This document shows positions 30,986 through 38,245 of a stretch of 64,000 bases of DNA, one piece after another. This DNA comes from Gemmatimonadaceae bacterium (lineage in GTDB: Bacteria; Gemmatimonadota; Gemmatimonadetes; Gemmatimonadales; Gemmatimonadaceae), in assembly GCA_020846935.1 (NCBI GenBank), contig JADLCY010000015.1, positions 186,001-250,000 of the forward strand, written 5' to 3'. Position 1 is the stretch's first letter, and each line of letters begins with the position of its first letter. A model generated the notes under the pieces. It did not search any database. It was given only the letters and a program-made list of their open reading frames with translations, and was not told the DNA's origin. Made by a program: the position numbers and the translations under genes.

Positions 30986-31615
30986 ATGTACACGGTGAAG
31001 GAAGTGTTCTTCACGCTGCAGGGCGAGGGCGTGCATGCCGGGCGGCCGGCCGTGTTCTGCCGGTTCAGTGGGTGCAACCTTTGGAGCGGCCGAGAGAAGG
31101 ATCGCGCAAGCGCCGTCTGTTCCTTCTGCGACACCGACTTCGTCGGCGTCGGCCCGGATGGTGGACGATTCGATTCTGCCTCCGCACTCGCCGACGCCGT
31201 CAGGGCGTGCTGGCCGCAGGCATCGGGCGGGCGGCCCTACGTGGTGTGCACCGGTGGCGAGCCGCTGCTCCAACTCGATCGTGCCGCCGTGGACGCGCTG
31301 CACGCGGCCGGCTTCGAGGTCGCCATCGAGACCAACGGCACGCTGCCGGCACCTGATGGCATCGACTGGATCTGCGTGAGCCCCAAGGCGGCAGCCCCGT
31401 TGAGTCTCACACGTGGCCACGAACTCAAGCTCGTGTTCCCTCAGGCGGACGCAGCGCCGGAACGATTCGAGCGGCTGGATTTTCGCCATTTTTCGCTGCA
31501 ACCCATGGACGGCCCCGACGTCGCCGCCAACACCCGCGCTGCGCTGGCGTATTGCCTCGCACACCCGCGGTGGCGACTCAGCCTGCAAACCCACAAGCTG
31601 CTCGGCATTCGCTAG
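30986..31615 (+). CDS. queE: 7-carboxy-7-deazaguanine synthase
   Basis: The 209-residue radical-SAM enzyme rearranges 6-carboxytetrahydropterin to 7-carboxy-7-deazaguanine. It shows VKEVFFTLQGEGVHAGRPAVF at the start and the QueE-specific cluster spacing C-x14-C-x2-C (C30, C45, C48), followed by CTGGEPLLQ and IETNGTLP. The C-terminal LSLQTHKLLGIR is typical. The ATG at 30986 lies 7 bases after queC, forming a queC-queE operon. The QueD gene acting just before it in the pathway is 3 kb downstream. Confidence 0.94.
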   Translation: MYTVKEVFFTLQGEGVHAGRPAVFCRFSGCNLWSGREKDRASAVCSFCDTDFVGVGPDGGRFDSASALADAVRACWPQASGGRPYVVCTGGEPLLQLDRAAVDALHAAGFEVAIETNGTLPAPDGIDWICVSPKAAAPLSLTRGHELKLVFPQADAAPERFERLDFRHFSLQPMDGPDVAANTRAALAYCLAHPRWRLSLQTHKLLGIR

Positions 31616-31875
31616 CCCGACGGCGCGATTCGAACACCTGGCGGTTCACGTGGCGTCCGGGCGGGCGCGTCACCCACCTCGACGGCCGTGAACGGTTCGG
31701 CGTGTTGAGTCCAGCGGCCGTGTGCGTCCCGCTTCGCGTCACGAGCATCGCTCCCGCCATGAACGTTCTCGAACGTGCTGAGCGACGCGTTCGCCGACAC
31801 CGACGGCCCTGATCGTTCGCAGGGGCTTGTCGAAGCCGGAGTCCAGTTGAGCGACTACCCGACCTGAACCCGCCC
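31616..31875. other. Gene-free stretch between queE and the ArsR promoter
   Basis: I find no credible gene. A GATTCGAAC string just after the queE stop recalls a tRNA T-loop, but the flanks do not pair (see rejected items). Confidence 0.4.
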
Positions 31876-31904
31876 TTGCATCCCGTCAACAGGGGCGGTA
31901 AAAT
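31876..31904 (+). promoter_or_regulatory. Sigma-70-type promoter of the ArsR/SRPBCC pair
   Basis: TTGCAT (31876-31881) and TAAAAT (31899-31904) are separated by 17 bases. The predicted start of transcription is near 31911, only about four bases before the ATG at 31915. Confidence 0.65.
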
Positions 31905-31905
31905 A

Positions 31906-31923
31906 CTGAACCATATGGTTCAG
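31906..31923. promoter_or_regulatory. Operator-like 18-bp palindrome over the ArsR start codon
   Basis: CTGAACCATATGGTTCAG is a perfect palindrome that covers the predicted transcription start and the ATG. ArsR-type repressors bind such dyads, so this is probably the autoregulatory operator. Confidence 0.65.
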
Positions 31924-32277
31924 CTTTCGCCGCACCTCGACGCTTCGTTCGCCGCGCTCTCGGACGCCACCCGCCGCGGCGTGCTCGAGCAACTCGGACG
32001 CGCCGACGCATCGATCACGGAGCTTGCCCGGACGTTCCACATGACCCTCACGGGCATGAAGAAGCACGTTGGCATCCTGGAGCACGCCGGGCTGGTCAGG
32101 ACGGAAAAGGTCGGGCGCGTGCGGACCTGCTCGCTCGGCCCGCGCCGCCTGCAGGAAGCGGCGGCATGGATCGAGGGGTACCGTCGGCTCTGGGACGCCC
32201 GCTTCGACGAGTTGGACCAGGTCATCGAGCAACTGCAACGACAGGAGAAGACCCATGGACGCAGAAACAGGGCATGA
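31915..32277 (+). CDS. ArsR-family winged-helix repressor
   Basis: The 120-residue protein has the ArsR/SmtB winged-helix core: FAALSDATRRGVLEQLGRADASITELA, recognition helix region LTGMKKHVGILEHAGLV, and wing VRTEKVGRVRTCSLG. It lacks the CVC metal-binding motif of metal sensors and belongs to the group that usually precedes SRPBCC (AHSA1) genes. The ATG at 31915 lies inside its own presumed operator and very close to the predicted transcription start, so the mRNA would have almost no leader. It overlaps the next gene by 23 bases. Confidence 0.88.
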   Translation: MVQLSPHLDASFAALSDATRRGVLEQLGRADASITELARTFHMTLTGMKKHVGILEHAGLVRTEKVGRVRTCSLGPRRLQEAAAWIEGYRRLWDARFDELDQVIEQLQRQEKTHGRRNRA

Positions 32278-32767
32278 GCCCGCACCCACGAGGAACCCCA
32301 CCACGGTGGAGCGGACCTCCGAGCGTGAGCTGGTCGTAACACGAACCTTCAACGCCCCGGCGCGCATCGTGTACGAAGCGTGGACCAGGGCGGAGCTGTT
32401 CAAACAGTGGTGGGCGCCGAAGTCGATGGGCATGTCCCTCCGTTCCTGCACGCTGGATGTGCGGGTGGGGGGCACGTATCGCCTCGAGTTCGCACCCGAC
32501 GGAATGGCGTTCTTCGGCACGTACCTCGAAGTGATACCGCACGCGCGCCTCGTGTGGACCAATGAGGAAGGCGGTGAGGGCGGGCCGGTCACCACGGTGA
32601 CGTTCGAGGAACAGGGCGGCAGGACGCTGCTCGTCATGCACGAGCTGCATGCCTCGAAGGAAGCGCTCGACGCTGCCGGCAGCGGGGCCGCGGAGGTGAC
32701 GGTCGAGACGTTTGCGCAGTTGGATGCGCTGCTCGGCTCCCTGAGCGCGGTCGTTGGAGGGTCGTGA
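32255..32767 (+). CDS. SRPBCC (AHSA1-like) domain protein
   Basis: The 170-residue protein has the SRPBCC/Aha1 C-terminal fold: ELVVTRTFNAPARIVYEAWTRAELFKQWW, VRVGGTYRLEF and FGTYLEVIPHARLVWT. These proteins form a hydrophobic cavity for an unknown small ligand. The gene begins 23 bases inside the ArsR gene and has an AGGAG site before the ATG at 32255. This is the common ArsR-SRPBCC two-gene unit, so the repressor probably controls both. Confidence 0.87.
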   Translation: MDAETGHEPAPTRNPTTVERTSERELVVTRTFNAPARIVYEAWTRAELFKQWWAPKSMGMSLRSCTLDVRVGGTYRLEFAPDGMAFFGTYLEVIPHARLVWTNEEGGEGGPVTTVTFEEQGGRTLLVMHELHASKEALDAAGSGAAEVTVETFAQLDALLGSLSAVVGGS

Positions 32768-32894
32768 AGTCGTCGATCTCGCGGGTTCCCTTGCGAGGAG
32801 GCAGGACGATGCACCAGCGACGTGGCCGACAGGGTGGGAGCCGTCGCACGATGCTCGACTGGAGCGGCGCCGCACGCGCGGCGCTGCTCGTCAC

Positions 32895-33478
32895 ATGATT
32901 CGCGACGTGCCCGCGGACGTGAAGTACGCGGTCCGCTCCTTCTCCAGGAGTCCGCGGTTCACGGGTGTCACTGCTCACGCTTGCGCTGGGGATCGGCAGC
33001 AGTTTGGGCGCTGGACAAGGACGTCCCGGTGGCCGACCCGAACACGCTCCAATCCTGGGTCACCGAGGCGATGTCTCAGACGCGGTTCCTCCTGACGCTC
33101 ACGACCACCTTCGCGGGCTTGGTGCAGGCGCTCGCGGCGCTCGGTCTCTACGGCGTGATTGCCTGGCCTGCCCGCCAGCGCACGCGTGAAATCGGTGTCC
33201 GTGTCGCACTCGGCGTCCATGCCGGGGAGATCCGCCGGTTGATACCGGGCCACGACCTGGTCGTGGCAGGGGTCGGCATCGCGTTGGGACTCGGCGCCTC
33301 TGTGGCGCTTACCCGGAGCATGGCGCGGTATCTGGTGGGCGTTGGTGCCACCGACCCCGTCACGTTCCTGCCGGCGCCGCTGGTGCTGCTCGCGATGGCG
33401 CTGGTGGCGTGCTGTCTGTCCGCGCGGCAAGCGGCGGGGATGGATCCGGTGCGGGCGTTGAGGGATGAGCGGAGGTAG
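32895..33478 (+). pseudogene. Remnant of an ADOP/MacB-type permease gene
   Basis: The pieces of a roughly 800-residue ADOP permease survive in three frames. From 32895 one frame reads MIRDVPADVKYAVRSFSRSP, the usual ADOP start. A shifted frame then gives SLLTLALGIGSS, the usual next segment. From about 33020 a third frame reads ALDKDVPVADPNTLQSW and the whole C-terminal FtsX-like membrane domain (ALAALGLYGVIAWPARQRTR, then MDPVRALRDERR). The central 500-600 residues are missing. Two frameshifts plus a large deletion make a functional product very unlikely. Confidence 0.8.
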
Positions 33479-33542
33479 GGGGAGCAACCCGGGCCAGACA
33501 TCGAGGTCGCTTTGCCTGGCGTATGCACGCGCGAGACCTCCG

Positions 33543-34133
33543 TCAGCTGCCCAACCGAAGGCCGAACCAGCCAGCGAGACTCGGCGCGCCTCCGCCACCG
33601 CTGAGTACATCATACCGAAGGAGAAACCGAGGCCCGAATCCGCGAACGGCACCCGCACTCGCCGCCAGGCCAAACGTGCCGCGGCGCCCGTCGAACGAGT
33701 TGTAGCCAGCCACCGCTCCAACAGACAGCGCGGCGCGTGCATGGTATGCTCGCACGATGTGGGCGAGTACTGCCGCCTCCGCCGAAAAGCCGTCGGGCGC
33801 GCAACCGCCAGCGCACGCAAACGGCTGCACGCCGCGTGCAATTGAAAGGAGCGCGGTGCCTCGCGAAGACGAGAGTTCCAGGGCAGCGCCAAGCAGCAGC
33901 TGCCCGGCATTTGTCGCCCCGGACTCAACGTCACGTGGTCGCGGAAAACGCCCTGCACCCACAAAGGGCACGAAAGCGCCTGATGGTGATCGTGTGGACT
34001 GCGCCTGGACCGGTGCTGCGACCAACGTGATGAGAAGAACGCGGAGCAGAACGCTGGAAACCTCGGCGCGGATGGCAACGAGACGCCGGCGGCGTCGACC
34101 ACGCGGGTCTCGAAGAGAGCGCCCAGCGCGCAC
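33543..34133 (-). CDS. Exported protein of unknown function, barrel-like
   Basis: The product has a signal peptide (SVLLRVLLITLVAAPVQAQS) followed by about 150 residues of alternating strands rich in Gly, Ala and Phe (GAFVPFVGAGRF, SAEAAVLAHIVRAYHARAALSVGAVAGYNSF), ending GWFGLRLG. This fits a small outer-membrane or surface protein. Two Cys form a C-x3-C pair (FACAGGCAPDGF). The start is unclear: GTG at 34133 gives a long basic N-region of about 28 residues before the signal core, and no better start is in frame. Confidence 0.5.
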   Translation of the reverse strand: MRAGRSLRDPRGRRRRRLVAIRAEVSSVLLRVLLITLVAAPVQAQSTRSPSGAFVPFVGAGRFPRPRDVESGATNAGQLLLGAALELSSSRGTALLSIARGVQPFACAGGCAPDGFSAEAAVLAHIVRAYHARAALSVGAVAGYNSFDGRRGTFGLAASAGAVRGFGPRFLLRYDVLSGGGGAPSLAGWFGLRLGS

Positions 34134-34578
34134 CTCGTCGTCCAGGGGCCGTTCGGCCAATCCCTTCCGGCGCGAGGCTGCCCCGAAATTCAGAGCAAGT
34201 CCAACGCATTCGGCTGACCTGACCGCGCGCAGTCCAAGCGGGCCCTGGGCCTGAACTGCCGCCGGCTTCAAGGTGGCAGCATCACACGGCAGCTCCGTCA
34301 GCACGTGAGGTACGCTCATCACCATTCGTAGCTGTTCCGCCTCCGCTGTGGGCCACGCGAACAGAGCCGACCAGCTTGACCCGCCCGTGAGTTCCGGCCA
34401 CGGCCCGGGCGGGTCGGCCAGCCCTGCCCGCCCGTCTCCTCGCGCCCAACGCCAGCCATCACCACCGGTCGATCCGGCAAACCGCCCACTTTGTTTCAAC
34501 CTTCTCCCTCCGGCAGATTCTGACTCTGGCCAACAGGGCCAACCACCACCCTGACGACACCACGCGAGCCAACCCGAC
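34134..34578. other. 445-base gene-free, pyrimidine-rich stretch upstream of queD
   Basis: No credible gene is present. A 10-bp inverted repeat (GACCCGCCCG at 34378-34387, CGGGCGGGTC at 34406-34415) could form a hairpin with an 18-base loop. The open frames here lack coding character. Confidence 0.45.
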
Positions 34579-34956
34579 GTGCGACTGTTCAAGGACTTCA
34601 CCTTCGAAGCCGCCCACCGGCTCCCCAACGTCCCGGCTGACCATAAGTGTGCCAGGCTGCACGGCCACTCCTTCCACGTGCGCGTGACGGTCGAGGGCGA
34701 CGTTGGCGACGCCTCGGGCTGGGTAATGGACTTCGCTGACCTCAAGGCCGTCTGCGCACCAGTGATCGATGCGCTCGACCATCGCTACCTGAACGATATC
34801 CCCGGACTCAGGAATCCAACGAGCGAGGTCATCTCCCTCTGGATCTGGGAGCGCCTCGCCGGTGCGCTACCGGCGCTTGCCGAGGTGGAGGTGCGCGAAA
34901 CCTGCACCACGGGATGCGCCTATCGTGGTCCAGAGACCCTCAGAGATCCCACCTGA
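34579..34956 (+). CDS. queD: 6-carboxy-5,6,7,8-tetrahydropterin synthase
   Basis: The 125-residue enzyme makes 6-carboxytetrahydropterin from dihydroneopterin triphosphate, the substrate of QueE. It shows [13 protein letters not shown] with zinc ligand H13, catalytic C24 and zinc ligands H28 and H30 in CARLHGHSF, then [10 protein letters not shown] and [16 protein letters not shown]. The start is GTG at 34579. It is separated from queC-queE by the ArsR pair, a dead permease and an unrelated reverse gene, so it is probably expressed on its own. Confidence 0.93.
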   Translation: MRLFKDFTFEAAHRLPNVPADHKCARLHGHSFHVRVTVEGDVGDASGWVMDFADLKAVCAPVIDALDHRYLNDIPGLRNPTSEVISLWIWERLAGALPALAEVEVRETCTTGCAYRGPETLRDPT

Positions 34957-35164
34957 CGGCGCCGCACACGACGTCGGGGCGCGCCCCGACCGACCTGGCT
35001 GACGTGAATGAACTCGGTCGAGCAGCAGACACAGAGGCCAGCCGCGACGGGGAATCACCTGACCGGACGGACAGCGCAAAGCCTGCGGCTGTGATCTGGG
35101 TGTACTCCCCTCCCGGGCAACCGACGCTAGGTTGACCACTCGAGTCCGCCCTGTACCCGAAAGG

Positions 35165-35827
35165 ATGACCGCCTCGTTCGCCCGACGTACCACCACGTTG
35201 ATCCTCCTCGCCTGCGCCATTGCGACGCCGGCCGAGGCTCAACGCACGCGCCGGGCGACCCACAAGAAGCCGTTCGAGGCCCTCTCCGAGTCCGCCCAGC
35301 GCCTCAAGGACTCGCTGTCGCTCCGGCTCGTTGCCGGGGCCGTCCCCCGGTACGACTCGGTCACCGCGCAGGGGGCCTTTGCGGCGGTGCCGACGAGGAC
35401 CGCCTCCCAGCAGCACGAGGCGCTGATCTCCATGGCCCGATCGCAGATCGGGACGCGCTACATCCTCGGCGCCGAAAAACCCGGCCAGGCGTTCGACTGC
35501 AGCGGCCTGGTGCGCTTCGTGATGTCGGTGCTCCGGATCGACCTGCCGCGCACAGCGAACGAACAGGCCACGCAGGGGATCATGGTCGAGCGGGATCCCG
35601 CAGTGCTCAAGCCCGGCGACTTGCTGACCTTCGGTCGGGGGAGCCGCGTCTCGCACATCGGGGTGTACGTCGGTGGCGGCCGATTCGTCCACGCCAGTAC
35701 GTCCAGAAGAAAGGTCGTCGAGGCCTCGATCGACCAGCCGAACACCTGGTTCCGGCGGAACTGGGTCGGCGTGCGCCGGTTGATCGCGGCGGTCGAGCCT
35801 CCGGTTGACACCGCGACGCTTCGCTGA
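35165..35827 (+). CDS. Secreted NlpC/P60 peptidoglycan hydrolase
   Basis: The 220-residue protein has a signal peptide (TTLILLACAIATPAEAQ), a linker of about 65 residues and a C-terminal NlpC/P60 cysteine-peptidase domain with nucleophile C112 in FDCSGLVRFV and H164 in SHIGVYVGGGRFVH. These enzymes cleave peptide cross-links in the cell wall (D-Glu to diamino-acid bonds). No SH3 or LysM binding domain is visible. The ATG at 35165 has an adjoining AAAGG; a TTG at 35132 would add 11 residues. Confidence 0.9.
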   Translation: MTASFARRTTTLILLACAIATPAEAQRTRRATHKKPFEALSESAQRLKDSLSLRLVAGAVPRYDSVTAQGAFAAVPTRTASQQHEALISMARSQIGTRYILGAEKPGQAFDCSGLVRFVMSVLRIDLPRTANEQATQGIMVERDPAVLKPGDLLTFGRGSRVSHIGVYVGGGRFVHASTSRRKVVEASIDQPNTWFRRNWVGVRRLIAAVEPPVDTATLR

Positions 35828-36060
35828 GCGTAGACAATCCCGAAACCCAGGCGCGGCTCTCGACGGGGCCGCGCTGTTCGTTTCCGGACACTCGTTCCCA
35901 CCTTCGAACACGACGCGGGCACTGCGCCGATCTCACAACCTGCTGCCCCGCAATCGTTTGCGTGGTGCGGGGGGCAAGGCACGCTTCTTTCTTTGCGACG
36001 TGTCAAGCGAGTCGGACATTCTCGCTGTCCAACCCTGATAACGACGAGCCCCGATCTCTC

Positions 36061-37308
36061 GTGGACATCAAGCGCGAGCCGCCAAAGAAGACGAAGCGCA
36101 ACATCCTGATCGCCGCCGGCGTGGTGGGGATCGTCGTGGCCACGGTGGCGCTGAGCAACCTCGAAGCGCGACCTCAGGGGGTTCCGCGCGCCGAGCTGTG
36201 GATCGACTCGGTGGTTCGCGGACCGTTCACTCGAAGTGTGCGCGCCCCGGGCACGCTCGTCCCCGAACAGATGCGCTACGTCGCCGCCGTCACGGCCGGA
36301 CGTGTGGAGGCGCGGCCGCTGCGTCCGGGCTCGCCGGTGACGCGCGCAACGGTCATTCTCGAACTGAGCAACCCGGAAGTGCAGCTCGAAGCGCTCAACG
36401 CGCAGCGCAACGTCACGCAGGCCGAGCAGGATCTCGTGACGCTCAAGACGTCGCTCGAGAGCAATCGGCTCGCTCAGGAATCGCAGGTGGCACAGCTGGT
36501 GTCACAGCGTGGCATCGCCTTGCGCGAGGCCGCGGTGTTCGAAGGGCTCGACCAGAAGGGCCTCTCGTCGAAGAACGAAGTCCAGCGCGCCCGCGAGTCT
36601 GCCGCGGAGCTGGATACGCGCCTCACGCTCGAGCGCAAGCGGCTGGCGGTGATCACGAACGCGATCGCCGAGCAGATCGAGAAGGCCGAGGCGAACCTGG
36701 CACGGATGCGTGCGATCTCGCAGTTCCAGCAGGAGCGCGTGAACTCGATGAAGGTGCTCGCGGGCGAAGACGGCGTGCTGCAGTCGCTCAACTGGGAGCT
36801 GGGTCAGTGGGTGAACCCCGGCCAGGAGCTGGCGCGCGTGGCGCAGCCCGGCAAGCTCAAGGCGGTACTGCGCGTCCCCGAGACGCAGGTGAAGGACGTC
36901 GCGCTCGGGCAGAAGGCGTCGATCGACACGCGGAACGGGCTGATCGACGGTCGGGTGATGCGCATCGACCCGATCTCGCAGAACGGCACGGTGACCGTCG
37001 AGATCTCGCTCGAAGGCGAGCTGCCGCGCGGGGCGCGGGCCGACCTCTCGGTGGATGGCCAGATCGAACTCGAACGGCTGGACAACGTGATGTACGTGGC
37101 GCGACCGGCCTATGGGCAACCGGAAAGCACGGTCGGCCTGTTCAAGGTCAGCGCCGACGGCAGGACGGCCGAACGCATCAGCGTGAAGCTCGGTGTCGCG
37201 TCGGTGAGCACGATCGAGGTGCAGCAGGGACTCCAGCCGGGCGACAGCGTGATCGTGTCCGACATGTCCCGGTTCGACAACGTCCAGAAGGTCCGCATTC
37301 AGCGTTAG
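36061..37308 (+). CDS. Membrane-fusion adaptor (HlyD/MacA type)
   Basis: The 415-residue protein has one N-terminal membrane anchor (residues 15-33), split lipoyl/barrel-sandwich strands, a long coiled-coil hairpin of about residues 100-225 (NAQRNVTQAEQDLVTLKTSLES and ERKRLAVITNAIAEQIEKAEA), and a beta-barrel plus membrane-proximal domain. It should bridge an inner-membrane ABC exporter to an outer-membrane channel. The GTG at 36061 is chosen because the Lys-rich segment before the anchor starts there. It opens a seven-gene forward operon; no TolC-like gene is in the window. The stop lies in a CGTTAGGC octamer. Confidence 0.88.
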   Translation: MDIKREPPKKTKRNILIAAGVVGIVVATVALSNLEARPQGVPRAELWIDSVVRGPFTRSVRAPGTLVPEQMRYVAAVTAGRVEARPLRPGSPVTRATVILELSNPEVQLEALNAQRNVTQAEQDLVTLKTSLESNRLAQESQVAQLVSQRGIALREAAVFEGLDQKGLSSKNEVQRARESAAELDTRLTLERKRLAVITNAIAEQIEKAEANLARMRAISQFQQERVNSMKVLAGEDGVLQSLNWELGQWVNPGQELARVAQPGKLKAVLRVPETQVKDVALGQKASIDTRNGLIDGRVMRIDPISQNGTVTVEISLEGELPRGARADLSVDGQIELERLDNVMYVARPAYGQPESTVGLFKVSADGRTAERISVKLGVASVSTIEVQQGLQPGDSVIVSDMSRFDNVQKVRIQR

Positions 37309-37352
37309 GCATCGTCCCGTTGGTCCTTTCCGTCCGACAAACCCTCCCGAAC

Positions 37353-38066
37353 ATGACCAGCTCCTCGCCCTCGGCCGACGCGCTCATCCGCATGGACGGC
37401 ATCAAGAAGATCTTCTACACGGACGAGGTGGAGACGCACGCCCTCGCCGAGATCCACATGGAGATCCGTCCCGGCGAATACGTGGCGATCTCCGGACCCT
37501 CGGGATGCGGCAAGACCACGCTGCTGTCGATCCTTGGCCTGCTCGACACGCCGACCGACGGCCAGTACATCCTGAGCGGCGAGAACGTCTCGAACCTCTC
37601 GGCCGCCGATCGCGCGCGGATCCGCAACCGCCAGATCGGCTTCATCTTCCAGGCGTTCAACCTGATCGGCGACCTCACGGTCTACGAGAACGTGGAGCTG
37701 CCGCTCACCTACCGCGGGATGGCGACCAACGAGCGACGGAAGCGCGTGCAGGAAGCGCTGGAACGCGTCGGCATGTCGCACCGCATGAAGCACTACCCGT
37801 CGCAGCTGTCCGGCGGCCAGCAGCAGCGCGTGGCCGTGGCGCGCGCCGTGGCCGGCGACCCGGCCATTCTCCTCGCCGACGAGCCGACCGGCAACCTCGA
37901 CTCCACGAATGGCGAGGCGGTGATGGAGCTGCTGCGCGAGCTGCACCGCGGGGGCGCGACGATCTGCATGGTGACGCACGATCCGCGATACGCGCGTCAC
38001 GCGGACCGCTCGATCCACCTGTTCGACGGTCGGGTGGTGGACGAGATGGCCGGGGCGCCGGCATGA
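37353..38066 (+). CDS. ABC transporter ATPase (MacB/LolD type)
   Basis: The 237-residue ATPase has Walker [10 protein letters not shown] (residues 48-56), a Q-loop in [22 protein letters not shown], signature [14 protein letters not shown] and Walker [14 protein letters not shown], followed by the switch histidine in [12 protein letters not shown]. This is the pattern of exporters that drive MacB/FtsX-type permeases. The ATG at 37353 lies 44 bases after the adaptor gene. Its TGA overlaps the start of the small membrane protein gene (ATGA). Confidence 0.92.
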   Translation: MTSSSPSADALIRMDGIKKIFYTDEVETHALAEIHMEIRPGEYVAISGPSGCGKTTLLSILGLLDTPTDGQYILSGENVSNLSAADRARIRNRQIGFIFQAFNLIGDLTVYENVELPLTYRGMATNERRKRVQEALERVGMSHRMKHYPSQLSGGQQQRVAVARAVAGDPAILLADEPTGNLDSTNGEAVMELLRELHRGGATICMVTHDPRYARHADRSIHLFDGRVVDEMAGAPA

Positions 38067-38215
38067 ACGCGCGCCGACGACCGATGACGCGCGCATCCGG
38101 AGCCGCGACGCACGCAACGCCTGCGTGGGGATTCATCGTGCGCGGCGTGCTCACCGCGCTCGTCCTCGGCGCGGTGTCGGTCCTTGCGTTCCTGTTCAGC
38201 GCCACCGGTACCTGA
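38063..38215 (+). CDS. 50-residue single-span membrane protein in the exporter operon
   Basis: The ATG at 38063 overlaps the ATPase stop by 4 bases, and the frame ends at TGA 38213-38215. The product has a basic N-terminus ([12 protein letters not shown]) and one hydrophobic helix of about 22 residues (IVRGVLTALVLGAVSVLAFL), predicted N-in. It lies 30 bases before the permease gene, which has a CGAGGAG ribosome site. Coupling and position suggest a small accessory subunit of the exporter. It is not a recognised family. Confidence 0.6.
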   Translation: MNARRRPMTRASGAATHATPAWGFIVRGVLTALVLGAVSVLAFLFSATGT

Positions 38216-38245
38216 CGCTCGAAGGTCAGCCCGCGAGGAGTTTCC

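Noticed and set aside
31616-31645. A GATTCGAAC string just after queE that recalls a tRNA T-loop, as in a tRNA-derived attachment site.
   Set aside because: The five bases on either side cannot form a T-stem, no acceptor or anticodon arm can be built around it on either strand, and no integrase is nearby.
35828-36060. A sigma-54 promoter ahead of the exporter operon (GGCACG near 35985 and TTTGC near 35995).
   Set aside because: The GG and GC elements are 15 bases apart instead of 10, so the spacing rules out a -24/-12 promoter.
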